From Anaerolinea sp. (lineage in GTDB: Bacteria; Chloroflexota; Limnocylindria; Limnocylindrales; CSP1-4), in contig PNKK01000022.1 in assembly GCA_013822395.1 (NCBI GenBank), forward strand, positions 1 to 37,621: a stretch of 37,621 bases of DNA. The letters run 5' to 3'. Position 1 is the stretch's first letter, and every line of letters starts with the position of its first letter. The notes beneath the pieces are model-generated. The model worked only from the letters and a program-made list of their open reading frames with translations. It searched no databases and was not told where the DNA came from. Below, one piece after another: positions 15,681 to 22,766 of this stretch. Made by a program: the position numbers and the translations under genes.

Positions 15681-15790
15681 GGGGTGGCTCCTGTGTGGAG
15701 GTGGGTTGGATCGCGGCTGGGCTCCCGGGGACGGCAACAGTCTGCCGCGTCGAGCCGGAACGCATCCGCCGGTCTCGCTCGGCGGTCGGT

Positions 15791-15898
15791 CTCGTACGAT
15801 GGACGCCATGGCGACCGCGGTGCGACGAGCGGATCGTGGCCCTGCCCGCGCCGTCATCGGGACTCGTACGATGGACGCCATGGCGACCGCGGTGCGAC
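15791..15898. repeat. Repeat-filler-repeat duplicating a promoter and start region
   Basis: An identical 36-bp sequence at 15791-15826 and 15863-15898 (offset 72 bp, 36-bp filler). Each copy contains TACGAT, 7 nt, and ATG followed by GCGACCGCGGTGCGAC. The offset is 24 codons, so both copies are in the same reading frame. Confidence 0.95.
15867..15882 (+). promoter_or_regulatory. Leaderless-type -10 (second copy) before the enoyl-CoA hydratase gene
   Basis: TACGAT (15867-15872), 7 nt, ATG (15880). The identical arrangement at 15795-15810 gives a possible tandem promoter with an upstream in-frame start. Confidence 0.5.
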
Positions 15899-16689
15899 TC
15901 TCCCGCTCCGGGCCGGGCGACGTGGTCGCCCGGGTGACGCTCGCGCGACCCCATGTCCACAACGCGTTCGATGCCTCGATGATCGCCGAGCTCGCGGCGA
16001 TCTTTGCCGCGCTCGCCCGAGAGGCCCCCACGACGCTCCGTGCCGTCGTCCTCGCCGGTGACGGCCCGTCGTTCTGCGCCGGCGCGGACCTCGCCTGGAT
16101 GCGCGCGGCGATGCAGCTCGACGTCGAGGGCAACGAGCAGGACGCGATGGCGATGGCCGAGATGTTCGAGACCATCGACACGTGCCCGGTCCCGGTCATC
16201 GCACGGGTCCACGGCGTGGCGCTTGGCGGCGGGATGGGCCTCTGTGCGGTCGCGGACCTCGTCATCGCGGAGTCCGGGGTGCGGTTCGGGTTCACCGAGA
16301 CTCGTCTGGGGATCCTGCCGGCGGTCATCTCCCCGTTCGTGATCGCGAAGATCGGCGAGTCGCACGCGCGGGCGCTCTTTCCCGGCGGCCGCCGCTTCGA
16401 TGCGCTGCGCGCCCAACGAGTCGGCTTGGTTCATGAGGTGGTGGAAGGCGAGGCGGCGCTCGATGCCGCCGTGGATGCGGCGATCGATGATGTCCTGGCC
16501 GCGGGTCCGACGGCGGCGCGCGCCGCCAAGTCGATCGTTCGCGAGGTACGGGGGCTCGGGCATGGCTCGACCAAGTGGCACACCGCGCGGGTCATCGCCC
16601 GACAGCGGGTGAGCGCCGAGGCACACGAGGGTTTCGCGGCGTTCGAGGAGCGGCGCCGGCCGGGATGGGATCCACGCGCGGAGGACTGA
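15880..16689 (+). CDS. Enoyl-CoA hydratase/isomerase family, methylglutaconyl-CoA hydratase-like
   Basis: 269 aa from ATG 15880; ATGs at 15871, 15808 and 15799 are in frame and would add up to 27 residues encoded by the duplicated start region. Crotonase features: FCAGADLAWM (about 66-75) and VALGGGMGL (about 114-122) form the oxyanion hole, and FTETRLGILPAVISPFVI carries the conserved Glu (about 140). The position equivalent to the first catalytic Glu of mitochondrial enoyl-CoA hydratase is Gly here, and the AVISPFVI segment resembles LiuC-type methylglutaconyl-CoA hydratases. In leucine breakdown it would hydrate 3-methylglutaconyl-CoA to HMG-CoA, between the carboxylase and the lyase encoded nearby. 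Confidence 0.88.
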   Translation: MATAVRLSRSGPGDVVARVTLARPHVHNAFDASMIAELAAIFAALAREAPTTLRAVVLAGDGPSFCAGADLAWMRAAMQLDVEGNEQDAMAMAEMFETIDTCPVPVIARVHGVALGGGMGLCAVADLVIAESGVRFGFTETRLGILPAVISPFVIAKIGESHARALFPGGRRFDALRAQRVGLVHEVVEGEAALDAAVDAAIDDVLAAGPTAARAAKSIVREVRGLGHGSTKWHTARVIARQRVSAEAHEGFAAFEERRRPGWDPRAED

Positions 16690-16773
16690 CGCCGACGCCG
16701 CCGGCCGGGACGAGGGTTCGCGGCCGCGGGTCGCCGACACCCCGACCTCGTGGCACCCGTAGACGCTTCGATC

Positions 16774-16791
16774 CGACCGGTGCACCGGTCG
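16774..16791. promoter_or_regulatory. Perfect 18-bp palindrome
   Basis: CGACCGGTGCACCGGTCG is fully self-complementary. It is a candidate protein-binding site upstream of the HTH-biotin carboxylase gene. Confidence 0.55.
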
Positions 16792-16821
16792 CCAGGGCCT
16801 GTTGCCCGCAAGAGGCCGCAT

Positions 16822-16841
16822 TTGATGCCTCCCGGCATCAA
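16822..16841 (+). terminator. Hairpin after the enoyl-CoA hydratase gene
   Basis: TTGATGCC-TCCC-GGCATCAA gives an 8-bp stem with a tetraloop about 130 bp after the hydratase stop. No T-tract follows, so it may be a terminator or a binding site. Confidence 0.4.
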
Positions 16842-16878
16842 GGCCGGCGATATGACTCGCGCCCGCGCCATCGATCGC

Positions 16879-16984
16879 GCCACGCCACATCACGCGGGTC
16901 TGGACCCGTGCAGGGGCAGGGGCGGTCCGCGGCTGCATCTCCACGACGGCCACGCCACATCACGCGGGTCTGGACCCGTGCAGG
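16879..16984. repeat. Two 36-bp direct repeats with internal dyads
   Basis: Identical copies at 16879-16914 and 16949-16984 (offset 70 bp, 34-bp filler). Each includes CGGGTC-TG-GACCCG, a 6-bp-arm dyad. They end 54 bp before the start of a gene whose product begins with a DNA-binding domain, so they could be its operators. Confidence 0.9.
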
Positions 16985-17038
16985 AGCTCCCGGCTCACGG
17001 TTGCATCCGAGCTTCCGATACGCGACGATCGCGACACG

Positions 17039-19156
17039 ATGAAGCCCGATGAGCTCAGCGCAAGTCAGGCAGCACGACAGATCGGGACATCCACACGGTC
17101 CGTTCAGCGGTGGATCGCAAACGGCTCCCTCCCGGCAAGGCGGGTTGGGGGTCGTTGGCGTGTCGCGTCTGACGTGTTAGACGCCTTCATCACGGGCGCG
17201 GGACGGCGTCCCGGGCCTGGCGCGGGGCATGACGCAGGATCTGGCCCAGGACCTGGCGCGGGCCTGGGCGGCGCCGAAGTCAGACTCATGCGGCCACGCA
17301 CATCAGGAACCGAAGGCTGGTCCGGTACCCCGATCCGGCACCTCTTCGTCGCCAATCGCGGCGAGATCGCGCGGCGGATCGGGCGAACCTGCGAGCGACT
17401 GCAGATCCGGCTGACGGTCCCCGAAACGACCGGTCCCCGCGCGCTCGACCTCCTCGACATCGAGGCCGTGGTCGCGGCGGCCCGGGCGGCGGGAGCGGAC
17501 GCAATCCACCCGGGCTTCGGGTTCCTGGCCGAGAACGCGGACTTCGCCGCCGCCGTCGAGGCCGCCGGGATCCGCTGGATCGGACCGCCGCCCGCGGCGA
17601 TCCGGGCGATGGGCGACAAGGCCGCCGCCCGCCGGCTTGCGACCGGGCTCGACGTGCCCGTTGTCCCCGGGTACGACGGCGAGGACCAGTCGGACGCCGG
17701 GCTGGAGGAAGCGGCCGCCGCGATCGGCTACCCCGTCCTGGTGAAGCCCGCGGCGGGCGGCGGTGGCAAGGGGATGCGGATCGTCCGGGTGACGTCTGGG
17801 CTCCGCGATGCGCTTGCGTCCGCAAGACGCGAGGCGGCAGCGGCCTTCGGTGACCCGCGCCTCATCCTCGAGCGGTTCGCGGAGGGGCCGCGCCACGTCG
17901 AGGTCCAGGTGCTCTTCGATCGGTTCGGCAACGGCATTCATCTCGGCGAGCGCGACTGCTCCATCCAGCGGCGGCATCAGAAGATCCTCGAGGAGACGCC
18001 GTCGCCGGCCGTGACGCCGAGGGTCCGAGAACGACTGGGGGCCGCCGCGCTGCGGCTCGCGGGCGCGGTCGGGTACGCGAGCGCGGGCACCTGCGAGTTC
18101 CTCCTGACGGATGGTGGCGAGGTCTTCTTCCTCGAGATGAACACGCGCCTCCAGGTGGAGCATCCGGTCACGGAGCTCGTCACCGGGCGGGACCTCGTCG
18201 CCGACCAGCTCCGGATCGCGAGCGGGGAGCCGCTCGGCGAGACGCAGGCCGAGGTCGACGCCGGGCGGGCCGCCGGCGGTCACGCCGTTGAGGTCCGCCT
18301 CTACGCAGAGGACGCCGAGAACGGCTTCCTGCCGGCAACGGGCAGAGTGGAACGACTCAGGTGGCCTTCAGGGCCCGGGATTCGCGTGGATTCCGGGATC
18401 GACGAGGGCGACGAGGTCACCGGCCGCTTCGACCCGATGCTCGCCAAGGTGATCGCCCACGGCGCCGACCGGGAGGAGGCGCTGGACCGTCTCGCGGCGG
18501 CCCTCGATGCGACGGTCGTCCTGGGCCTGACGACGAATCTCCGATTCCTCCGCTGGCTCGTCCGGGAGCCGTTGGTGCGGAACGGGCAGGCCCGGATCGA
18601 CACCCTCGACCAGATCTGGCCTCCGGACGACTGGGCATCACGCGCTGCGATCCCTGACGTTGCCTGGGCCAGCGCGGCCCGAGCGCTCGGCGGAGGTGGC
18701 TGGCGGCTCAACGCCCCTGCTCGGAGCCGGCTCCTTGCCGACGACCGCTCCGAGCGGGTCGTCGAGCTCGAACTCGGACACACCGCCGGCGCGCGGACGG
18801 CCACGGAGCTCCCGGCAATCGCCGTCGCCGAAGAAACAGCGTACGTCGATGTCGGCGGGCTGAGCGTCGGCTTCCGGCTCGCCCCGCCGCCGGACGTCGA
18901 TCGCGCCGCGCGGGCGGCCGTCGCCCACCACGCCGGGGGCCCGGCCGAGGTCACCGCCCCGATGCCCGGCAGCGTCCTTGCGGTCCACGTCGCGGTCGGG
19001 GTGACCATCGACGCCGGCGATCCCATCGTCACCATCGAGGCGATGAAGATGGAGCACGTCGTCGTCGCCCCGTTCACGGGCACGGTCGCAGAGCTGCGCA
19101 TCACACCGGCTGAGCAGGTGGCCCGCGGCCAGGTTCTCGCGATCCTGGAGCCATAG
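17039..19156 (+). CDS. HTH domain fused to biotin carboxylase / biotin carboxyl carrier protein (methylcrotonyl-CoA carboxylase alpha-like)
   Basis: 705 aa in one frame. Residues about 5-52 (LSASQAARQIGTSTRSVQRWIANGSLPARRVGGRWRV split over two helices) form an excisionase/MerR-like HTH. A Gly/Pro-rich linker (56-78) follows. Then biotin carboxylase: VANRGEIARRI (104-114), GGGGKGM (240-246), GERDCSIQRRHQK (303-315), EMNTRLQVEHPVTE (366-379). The C-terminal biotinyl domain has EAMKM with the biotinylated Lys at about 670. About 20-25 residues normally present after the first Rossmann strand (the VYSDAD-type block) are missing around residues 122-138. It partners the beta subunit at 11856. A start at ATG 17288 would give the enzyme without the HTH. 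Confidence 0.88.
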   Translation: MKPDELSASQAARQIGTSTRSVQRWIANGSLPARRVGGRWRVASDVLDAFITGAGRRPGPGAGHDAGSGPGPGAGLGGAEVRLMRPRTSGTEGWSGTPIRHLFVANRGEIARRIGRTCERLQIRLTVPETTGPRALDLLDIEAVVAAARAAGADAIHPGFGFLAENADFAAAVEAAGIRWIGPPPAAIRAMGDKAAARRLATGLDVPVVPGYDGEDQSDAGLEEAAAAIGYPVLVKPAAGGGGKGMRIVRVTSGLRDALASARREAAAAFGDPRLILERFAEGPRHVEVQVLFDRFGNGIHLGERDCSIQRRHQKILEETPSPAVTPRVRERLGAAALRLAGAVGYASAGTCEFLLTDGGEVFFLEMNTRLQVEHPVTELVTGRDLVADQLRIASGEPLGETQAEVDAGRAAGGHAVEVRLYAEDAENGFLPATGRVERLRWPSGPGIRVDSGIDEGDEVTGRFDPMLAKVIAHGADREEALDRLAAALDATVVLGLTTNLRFLRWLVREPLVRNGQARIDTLDQIWPPDDWASRAAIPDVAWASAARALGGGGWRLNAPARSRLLADDRSERVVELELGHTAGARTATELPAIAVAEETAYVDVGGLSVGFRLAPPPDVDRAARAAVAHHAGGPAEVTAPMPGSVLAVHVAVGVTIDAGDPIVTIEAMKMEHVVVAPFTGTVAELRITPAEQVARGQVLAILEP

Positions 19157-19183
19157 CCGGGGGGGCCCTCGCGATCCCGGAGC
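19136..19183. repeat. Short direct repeat at the carboxylase stop
   Basis: The 16-bp end of the biotinyl-domain gene (19136-19151) recurs with one mismatch at 19168-19183, offset 32 bp. It is a smaller example of gene-end duplication. Confidence 0.6.
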
Positions 19184-19191
19184 AGGCGCGC

Positions 19192-19207
19192 TACCCTGTC
19201 TGCGATG
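19192..19207 (+). promoter_or_regulatory. Leaderless-type -10 before the small ORF
   Basis: TACCCT (19192-19197), 7 nt, ATG (19205), no Shine-Dalgarno. The match to the spacing seen at other genes here is the main reason to believe the small ORF. Confidence 0.45.
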
Positions 19208-19408
19208 ACAACGACGAAACCGCACGCCGAACCCGCCAGGCTCCCGGACAACCGGGAGGCCCTCCTCGTCCTCCACCGCGCGGCCCGCCACCGTCGCGAC
19301 GCCGCCCCGCTCGAGAGCGAGGAGCGCGCCTCCGCCGCGGAGGAGGTCGGCCGCATCGAGGTCCACATCGCCCGCATCGAGCGGGCGATGGACCCGCCGC
19401 TCGTCTGA
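19205..19408 (+). CDS. Small charged helical protein, unknown function
   Basis: 67 aa, rich in Ala, Arg and Glu. The stretch EALLVLHRAARHRRDAAPLESEERASAAEEVGR (residues about 18-50, written here as one region only in outline) and the IEVHIARIERAM end suggest one or two amphipathic helices and possibly a coiled coil. No family is recognised. It sits between the biotin carboxylase and HMG-CoA lyase genes on the same strand, with a leaderless-type -10 at its start and 46 bp to the next gene. A small accessory of the leucine cluster is possible but unproven; codon bias agrees with a real gene. Confidence 0.5.
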   Translation: MTTTKPHAEPARLPDNREALLVLHRAARHRRDAAPLESEERASAAEEVGRIEVHIARIERAMDPPLV

Positions 19409-19454
19409 CGAGCAGCCGGTCGGGACGGCTCCGCGAGCCTCGCCCGCCCACCAC

Positions 19455-20399
19455 ATGCCCGACCACGTCCGGATCTACGAGGTGGGGCCCCGGGATGGGC
19501 TCCAGAACGAGGCGGTCTCGGTCTCGACGGAGGCCAAGCTCCGCTACATCGAGCTCCTGGCCGCGGCGGGACTCCGGGAGATCGAGGCCACGAGCTTCGT
19601 CTCCCCCCGGGCCATCTCGCAGCTTGCGGACGCCGACCTCCTGCTCCCCAGGCTGCCCCAGGCGGACGGCGTCCGCTACCCCGTCCTCGTTCCGAACGTC
19701 CGCGGGATGGCTCGCGCGGAGGCTGCCGGGGCACGGGCCCTCGCCGTCTTCACCGCAGCCACGGACGCGTTCACGGAGCGGAACATCGGGATGACCGTGG
19801 CCGCCTCGCTCGAGGCGGCCAGCCCGGTGCTTCGGCGGGCCACCGACCTCGGCTGGTGGCGTCGTGGGTACGTGTCCACCGCGTTCGGCTGTCCGTACAC
19901 GGGCGCGGTGGCACCGGCACGGGCCGTCGAGGTGGCGCTTCACCTCGTTGAGCTCGGCGTGGATGAGGTCTGCTTCGGTGACACGATCGGCGTCGGAGCT
20001 CCGGGACAGGTTGCGGTGCTCACGGGCACAGCCGTCGCCGCCGGAATCCCCCTGGACCGGATCGCGTTCCACTTCCACGACACCCGCGGCACGGCGCTGG
20101 CGAACGTCGCGGCCGGCCTGGATGCGGGCGTCCGGTGCTTCGATTCGGCCGCCGGCGGGACCGGCGGCTGCCCGTACGCCCCGGGCGCGGCGGGCAACCT
20201 CGCGACCGAGGACCTCGTGTACTTCCTCGATGCCTCCGGGTACCACCACGGCGTCGATCTCGAGGGCGTCCTCGCGGCCGCGCGGTTCGCCACACGGACC
20301 CTCGGAAAGCCCCTGACGACGAAGGTCGGGCAGGCCGGCGGCTGGGATCCGGCGACCGGCGCACCCATCGGCCGAGCGGGAGTGGCGGACCGTTGCTAG
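19455..20399 (+). CDS. mvaB: Hydroxymethylglutaryl-CoA lyase
   Basis: 314 aa TIM-barrel enzyme of the HMGL-like family. The opening VRIYEVGPRDGLQNE (5-19) carries the catalytic Arg13 and Asp14. ATSFVSPRAISQLADAD follows; AFHFHDTRG holds the metal-binding His206 and His208; and GGTGGCPYAPGAAGN (234-248) contains the reactive Cys239 and metal-site Asn248 of HMG-CoA lyases. It cleaves HMG-CoA to acetyl-CoA and acetoacetate, the last step of leucine degradation, in line with the carboxylase and hydratase genes upstream. The stop TAG overlaps the -10-like TAGCAT of the next gene. Confidence 0.95.
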   Translation: MPDHVRIYEVGPRDGLQNEAVSVSTEAKLRYIELLAAAGLREIEATSFVSPRAISQLADADLLLPRLPQADGVRYPVLVPNVRGMARAEAAGARALAVFTAATDAFTERNIGMTVAASLEAASPVLRRATDLGWWRRGYVSTAFGCPYTGAVAPARAVEVALHLVELGVDEVCFGDTIGVGAPGQVAVLTGTAVAAGIPLDRIAFHFHDTRGTALANVAAGLDAGVRCFDSAAGGTGGCPYAPGAAGNLATEDLVYFLDASGYHHGVDLEGVLAAARFATRTLGKPLTTKVGQAGGWDPATGAPIGRAGVADRC

Positions 20400-20412
20400 C
20401 ATCCCGCGCATG
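20397..20412 (+). promoter_or_regulatory. Leaderless-type -10 before the HNH gene
   Basis: TAGCAT (20397-20402) overlaps the mvaB stop codon; 7 nt later comes ATG (20410). No Shine-Dalgarno is visible. Confidence 0.5.
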
Positions 20413-20925
20413 AACGGCGTTGTGCTCGTCCTGAACCAGGATTACGAGCCGCTGAACGTCACGAACCTGCCACGGGCGTTCCGGCTCGTCTTCGGCGAGA
20501 AGGCCGAAGTCCTCGAGTACGACCACCAGATGATCCGGACCCCGCGGACGGAGTACCGCGCGCCGTCCGTCATCCGGCTCCAGCACCACATTCGCCGGCC
20601 GCGACCGCGGGTCAAGCTGTCGCGCCGCGAGGTCTTCGCGCGCGATCGCCACACCTGCCAGTACTGCGGCCGAGTGGCCCACGACCTCACCCTCGATCAC
20701 ATCGTCCCGCGCCATCGCGGCGGCAGCCACGCCTGGGACAACCTGGTCGCCGCCTGCAAGGCGTGCAACCACCGGAAGGGCAGCAAGACGCTGGACGAGG
20801 CGCGCATGCGGCTGGTCCGCGCGCCGTTCGAGCCGCGCAGCGACCTGTACTCGCTGTTCACGCCCTACCTTGCGGACGAGCGGAACGAAGCCTGGCGCTC
20901 GTACCTCTTCCTCGGGCGGAACTGA
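20410..20925 (+). CDS. HNH endonuclease family protein
   Basis: 171 aa. The opening VVLVLNQDYEPLNVTNLPRAF is typical of a widespread, chromosomally encoded HNH family. The nuclease core has C83-x2-C86 (HTCQYCG), the LTLDHIVPRHRGG segment with Asp96-His97, Asn111 in WDNL, and C116-x2-C119 (CKACNHRKG). The four cysteines form the structural zinc site and DH/N/H the metal-dependent active site. The biological substrate of these stand-alone proteins is not known. It precedes the CCA-adding enzyme gene by 32 bp. Confidence 0.9.
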   Translation: MNGVVLVLNQDYEPLNVTNLPRAFRLVFGEKAEVLEYDHQMIRTPRTEYRAPSVIRLQHHIRRPRPRVKLSRREVFARDRHTCQYCGRVAHDLTLDHIVPRHRGGSHAWDNLVAACKACNHRKGSKTLDEARMRLVRAPFEPRSDLYSLFTPYLADERNEAWRSYLFLGRN

Positions 20926-20957
20926 CCGGCGCGGAGCCGGCTGAGGAAGAGCGCCGG

Positions 20958-22349
20958 ATGCCGGCCGTGGAGATCCGACCACCCGATTCCGTCCTCATGG
21001 TCCTCGGTCGCCTCTGGGCGGCCGGCCATGCCGGGTACGTGGTGGGAGGCTCGCTCCGAGACGTCCTCCTGGGTCGCGAGCCGGCGGATTGGGATATGGC
21101 GACCGACGCACGGCCGGAGCGGCTCGTGGAGCTCTTCCCCGGTGCCGTCTACGAGAACCGCTTCGGGACGGTGGCGGTCCGCGAGGGCGGCGCGGTCCAC
21201 GAGCTCACGACCTTCCGATCCGATCACGAGTACGCCGACTTTCGCCGGCCTCACCGGATCGAGTTCGGCGACCGGATCGAGCTCGACCTGGCACGCCGCG
21301 ACTTCACGATCAACGCGATGGCCTGGGGCGCCGATGCGGACGGGGCCGATGCAACTGTGTCCGAGGCGGGCGCCGTCGACCGCATGCCCGAGCCGGTCCT
21401 CGTCGACCCGCACGGCGGGCTCCTCGACATCCAGACACGAACGCTTCGAGCCGTCGGCGACCCGCGGGCACGGTTCGAGGAGGACGCCCTTCGGATGGTC
21501 CGCGCCGTCCGCCTCGCGGCGACGCTCGACCTCAGCGTGGAGACGGGAACGCTCGCGGCGATCCGGGCGAAAGCCGGGCTCGTCGCCCACCTGTCGGGCG
21601 AGCGCCTCTCGGCCGAGCTGGACAAGCTCCTCGGCGCCGAGTGGCCGTCGGTGGGGCTGCGACTCATGGCCGTCACGGACATCCTCGGGGTGCTGTCACC
21701 GGAGCTCGCCGCGCAGCGCGGGATTCCGCAGAACAAGATCCCCGGCGACGACCTCTGGGATCACACCGTACGGACGGTGGATGCCGTCCCGGTGGATCGG
21801 CCGGTCGTCCGGCTCGCCGCGCTGCTCCACGACATCGGGAAGCCGGCCACGATGTCCGACGGGCACTTCCGCAACCACGACGCCGTGGGCGCGGAGCTCA
21901 CCGCCCAGCTCCTGGGGCGGCTTAGGACTCCGCGCGCCGTCGCGGAGCGGGTGGTCCACCTCGTCCGTCACCACATGTTCACATACGACCCATCGTGGGG
22001 CGATGCGGGGGTCAGGCGCTTCATCCGGCGGATCGGGCGCGATGCGCTCGAGTCGCTGTTCACTCTCCGGGCGGCCGACAATATCGGGAGCGGCCAGCCG
22101 CCGGACGCCCACGATATCGGGGAGCTGCGGCGGCGCGTCCGCGAGCAGCTCGAGGCGGACGTCGTCCTCGACCGGGCGGACCTCGCGGTTGACGGCGACG
22201 ACCTCATCACGGAGCTCGACCTGGCTCCCGGGCCCACGTTGGGGCGCATCCTTGATGAGCTCCTCGAGCGGGCAATCGCCGACCCGGCGATCAACGACCG
22301 ACCGACGCTCCTGCTTCTCGCTCAGTCGATGCTCACGGAGGACCGATGA
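20958..22349 (+). CDS. cca: CCA tRNA nucleotidyltransferase with HD domain
   Basis: 463 aa from the ATG at 20958. The nucleotidyltransferase head shows AGYVVGGSLRDVLLGREPADWDMATD (about 25-50), with the GGS, RD and DWD elements that bind the two metal ions. FRRPHRIEFG, DLARRDFTINAMAW and LRMVRAVRLAATLDL are conserved family blocks. An HD domain follows (LAALLHDIGKPATM, HFRNHDAVG, HHMFTYD). It adds or repairs the CCA end of tRNAs; the HD part may give phosphohydrolase activity. Bacterial class II enzymes of this length with an HD domain are common. The stop overlaps the next gene's ATG (ATGA). Confidence 0.93.
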   Translation: MPAVEIRPPDSVLMVLGRLWAAGHAGYVVGGSLRDVLLGREPADWDMATDARPERLVELFPGAVYENRFGTVAVREGGAVHELTTFRSDHEYADFRRPHRIEFGDRIELDLARRDFTINAMAWGADADGADATVSEAGAVDRMPEPVLVDPHGGLLDIQTRTLRAVGDPRARFEEDALRMVRAVRLAATLDLSVETGTLAAIRAKAGLVAHLSGERLSAELDKLLGAEWPSVGLRLMAVTDILGVLSPELAAQRGIPQNKIPGDDLWDHTVRTVDAVPVDRPVVRLAALLHDIGKPATMSDGHFRNHDAVGAELTAQLLGRLRTPRAVAERVVHLVRHHMFTYDPSWGDAGVRRFIRRIGRDALESLFTLRAADNIGSGQPPDAHDIGELRRRVREQLEADVVLDRADLAVDGDDLITELDLAPGPTLGRILDELLERAIADPAINDRPTLLLLAQSMLTEDR

Positions 22350-22729
22350 TCGAGCTGCTCCTGGCCGCCGAGCGGATGCTGGCGGCGGGCAAGCTCGACC
22401 GGGCCGAGCGGCTCTTCGAGCAGGTGGCCGAGGCGGACCCGCGGAACGCGATCGCGGTCGTCGGGCTGGCGCGGGTGGCGCTGGAGCGGGGAGACGAGGG
22501 CGGCGCGCTCGCGCAGGCGCGGCTGGCGCTCGAGATTGACGCCGAGAACGCGGCGGCGGGCCGGATGGTCGAGCGGCTCGAGGAGGTCCTCGCGACACGG
22601 GCGGCGGCACCCGAGCCCGAGCCCGCACCCGCACCCGAGCCCGCACCCGAGCCCGCACCCGAGCCCGAGCCCGAGCCCGGCCGCCGGTCCTGGCTGGACC
22701 GGCTCCTCAGGCTCTTCGGCCGCCGCTGA
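22346..22729 (+). CDS. Small TPR protein with Pro-Glu repeats and basic C-terminal helix
   Basis: 127 aa; ATG within the ATGA overlap of cca. Residues 1-85 fit two to three tetratricopeptide-like helical hairpins (AERMLAAGKLDRAERLFEQV, NAIAVVGLARVALERGDEGGA, ARLALEIDAENAAAGRMV). Then comes a low-complexity EPAPEP tract (about 92-112) and a terminal WLDRLLRLFGRR, an amphipathic basic helix that could touch membranes or nucleic acid. Function is unknown; protein-protein scaffolding is the usual role of TPRs. It is likely co-translated with cca and followed by a strong hairpin. Confidence 0.78.
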   Translation: MIELLLAAERMLAAGKLDRAERLFEQVAEADPRNAIAVVGLARVALERGDEGGALAQARLALEIDAENAAAGRMVERLEEVLATRAAAPEPEPAPAPEPAPEPAPEPEPEPGRRSWLDRLLRLFGRR

Positions 22730-22748
22730 CCCGGCGCAGCCGGGTCAG
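22726..22748. terminator. 10-bp-stem hairpin between the TPR gene and galE
   Basis: CTGACCCGGC-GCA-GCCGGGTCAG is a perfect 10-bp inverted repeat that includes the TPR gene stop and ends 3 bp before the galE -10-like TATCCT. It may end the cca-TPR transcript or act as an operator at galE. Confidence 0.55.
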
Positions 22749-22751
22749 CCG

Positions 22752-22766
22752 TATCCTGCGCACATG
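22752..22766 (+). promoter_or_regulatory. Leaderless-type -10 before galE
   Basis: TATCCT (22752-22757), 6 nt, ATG (22764). No Shine-Dalgarno is visible. Confidence 0.5.

Larger units (their letters stand above)
16690..17038. other. 349-bp regulatory-looking gap upstream of the HTH-biotin carboxylase gene
   Basis: No gene is seen. It holds, in order, an 18-bp perfect palindrome (16774-16791), an 8-bp-stem hairpin (16822-16841), and two copies of a 36-bp repeat (16879-16984) each containing a CGGGTC-TG-GACCCG dyad. The next gene starts at 17039 and begins with an HTH domain. Confidence 0.7.

Noticed and set aside
15791..16984. Possible mini-CRISPR arrays (36-bp repeats with 34-36-bp spacers)
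   Set aside because: Each site has only two repeats, the repeat sequences differ completely between sites and include coding starts or stops, and no cas gene is present.
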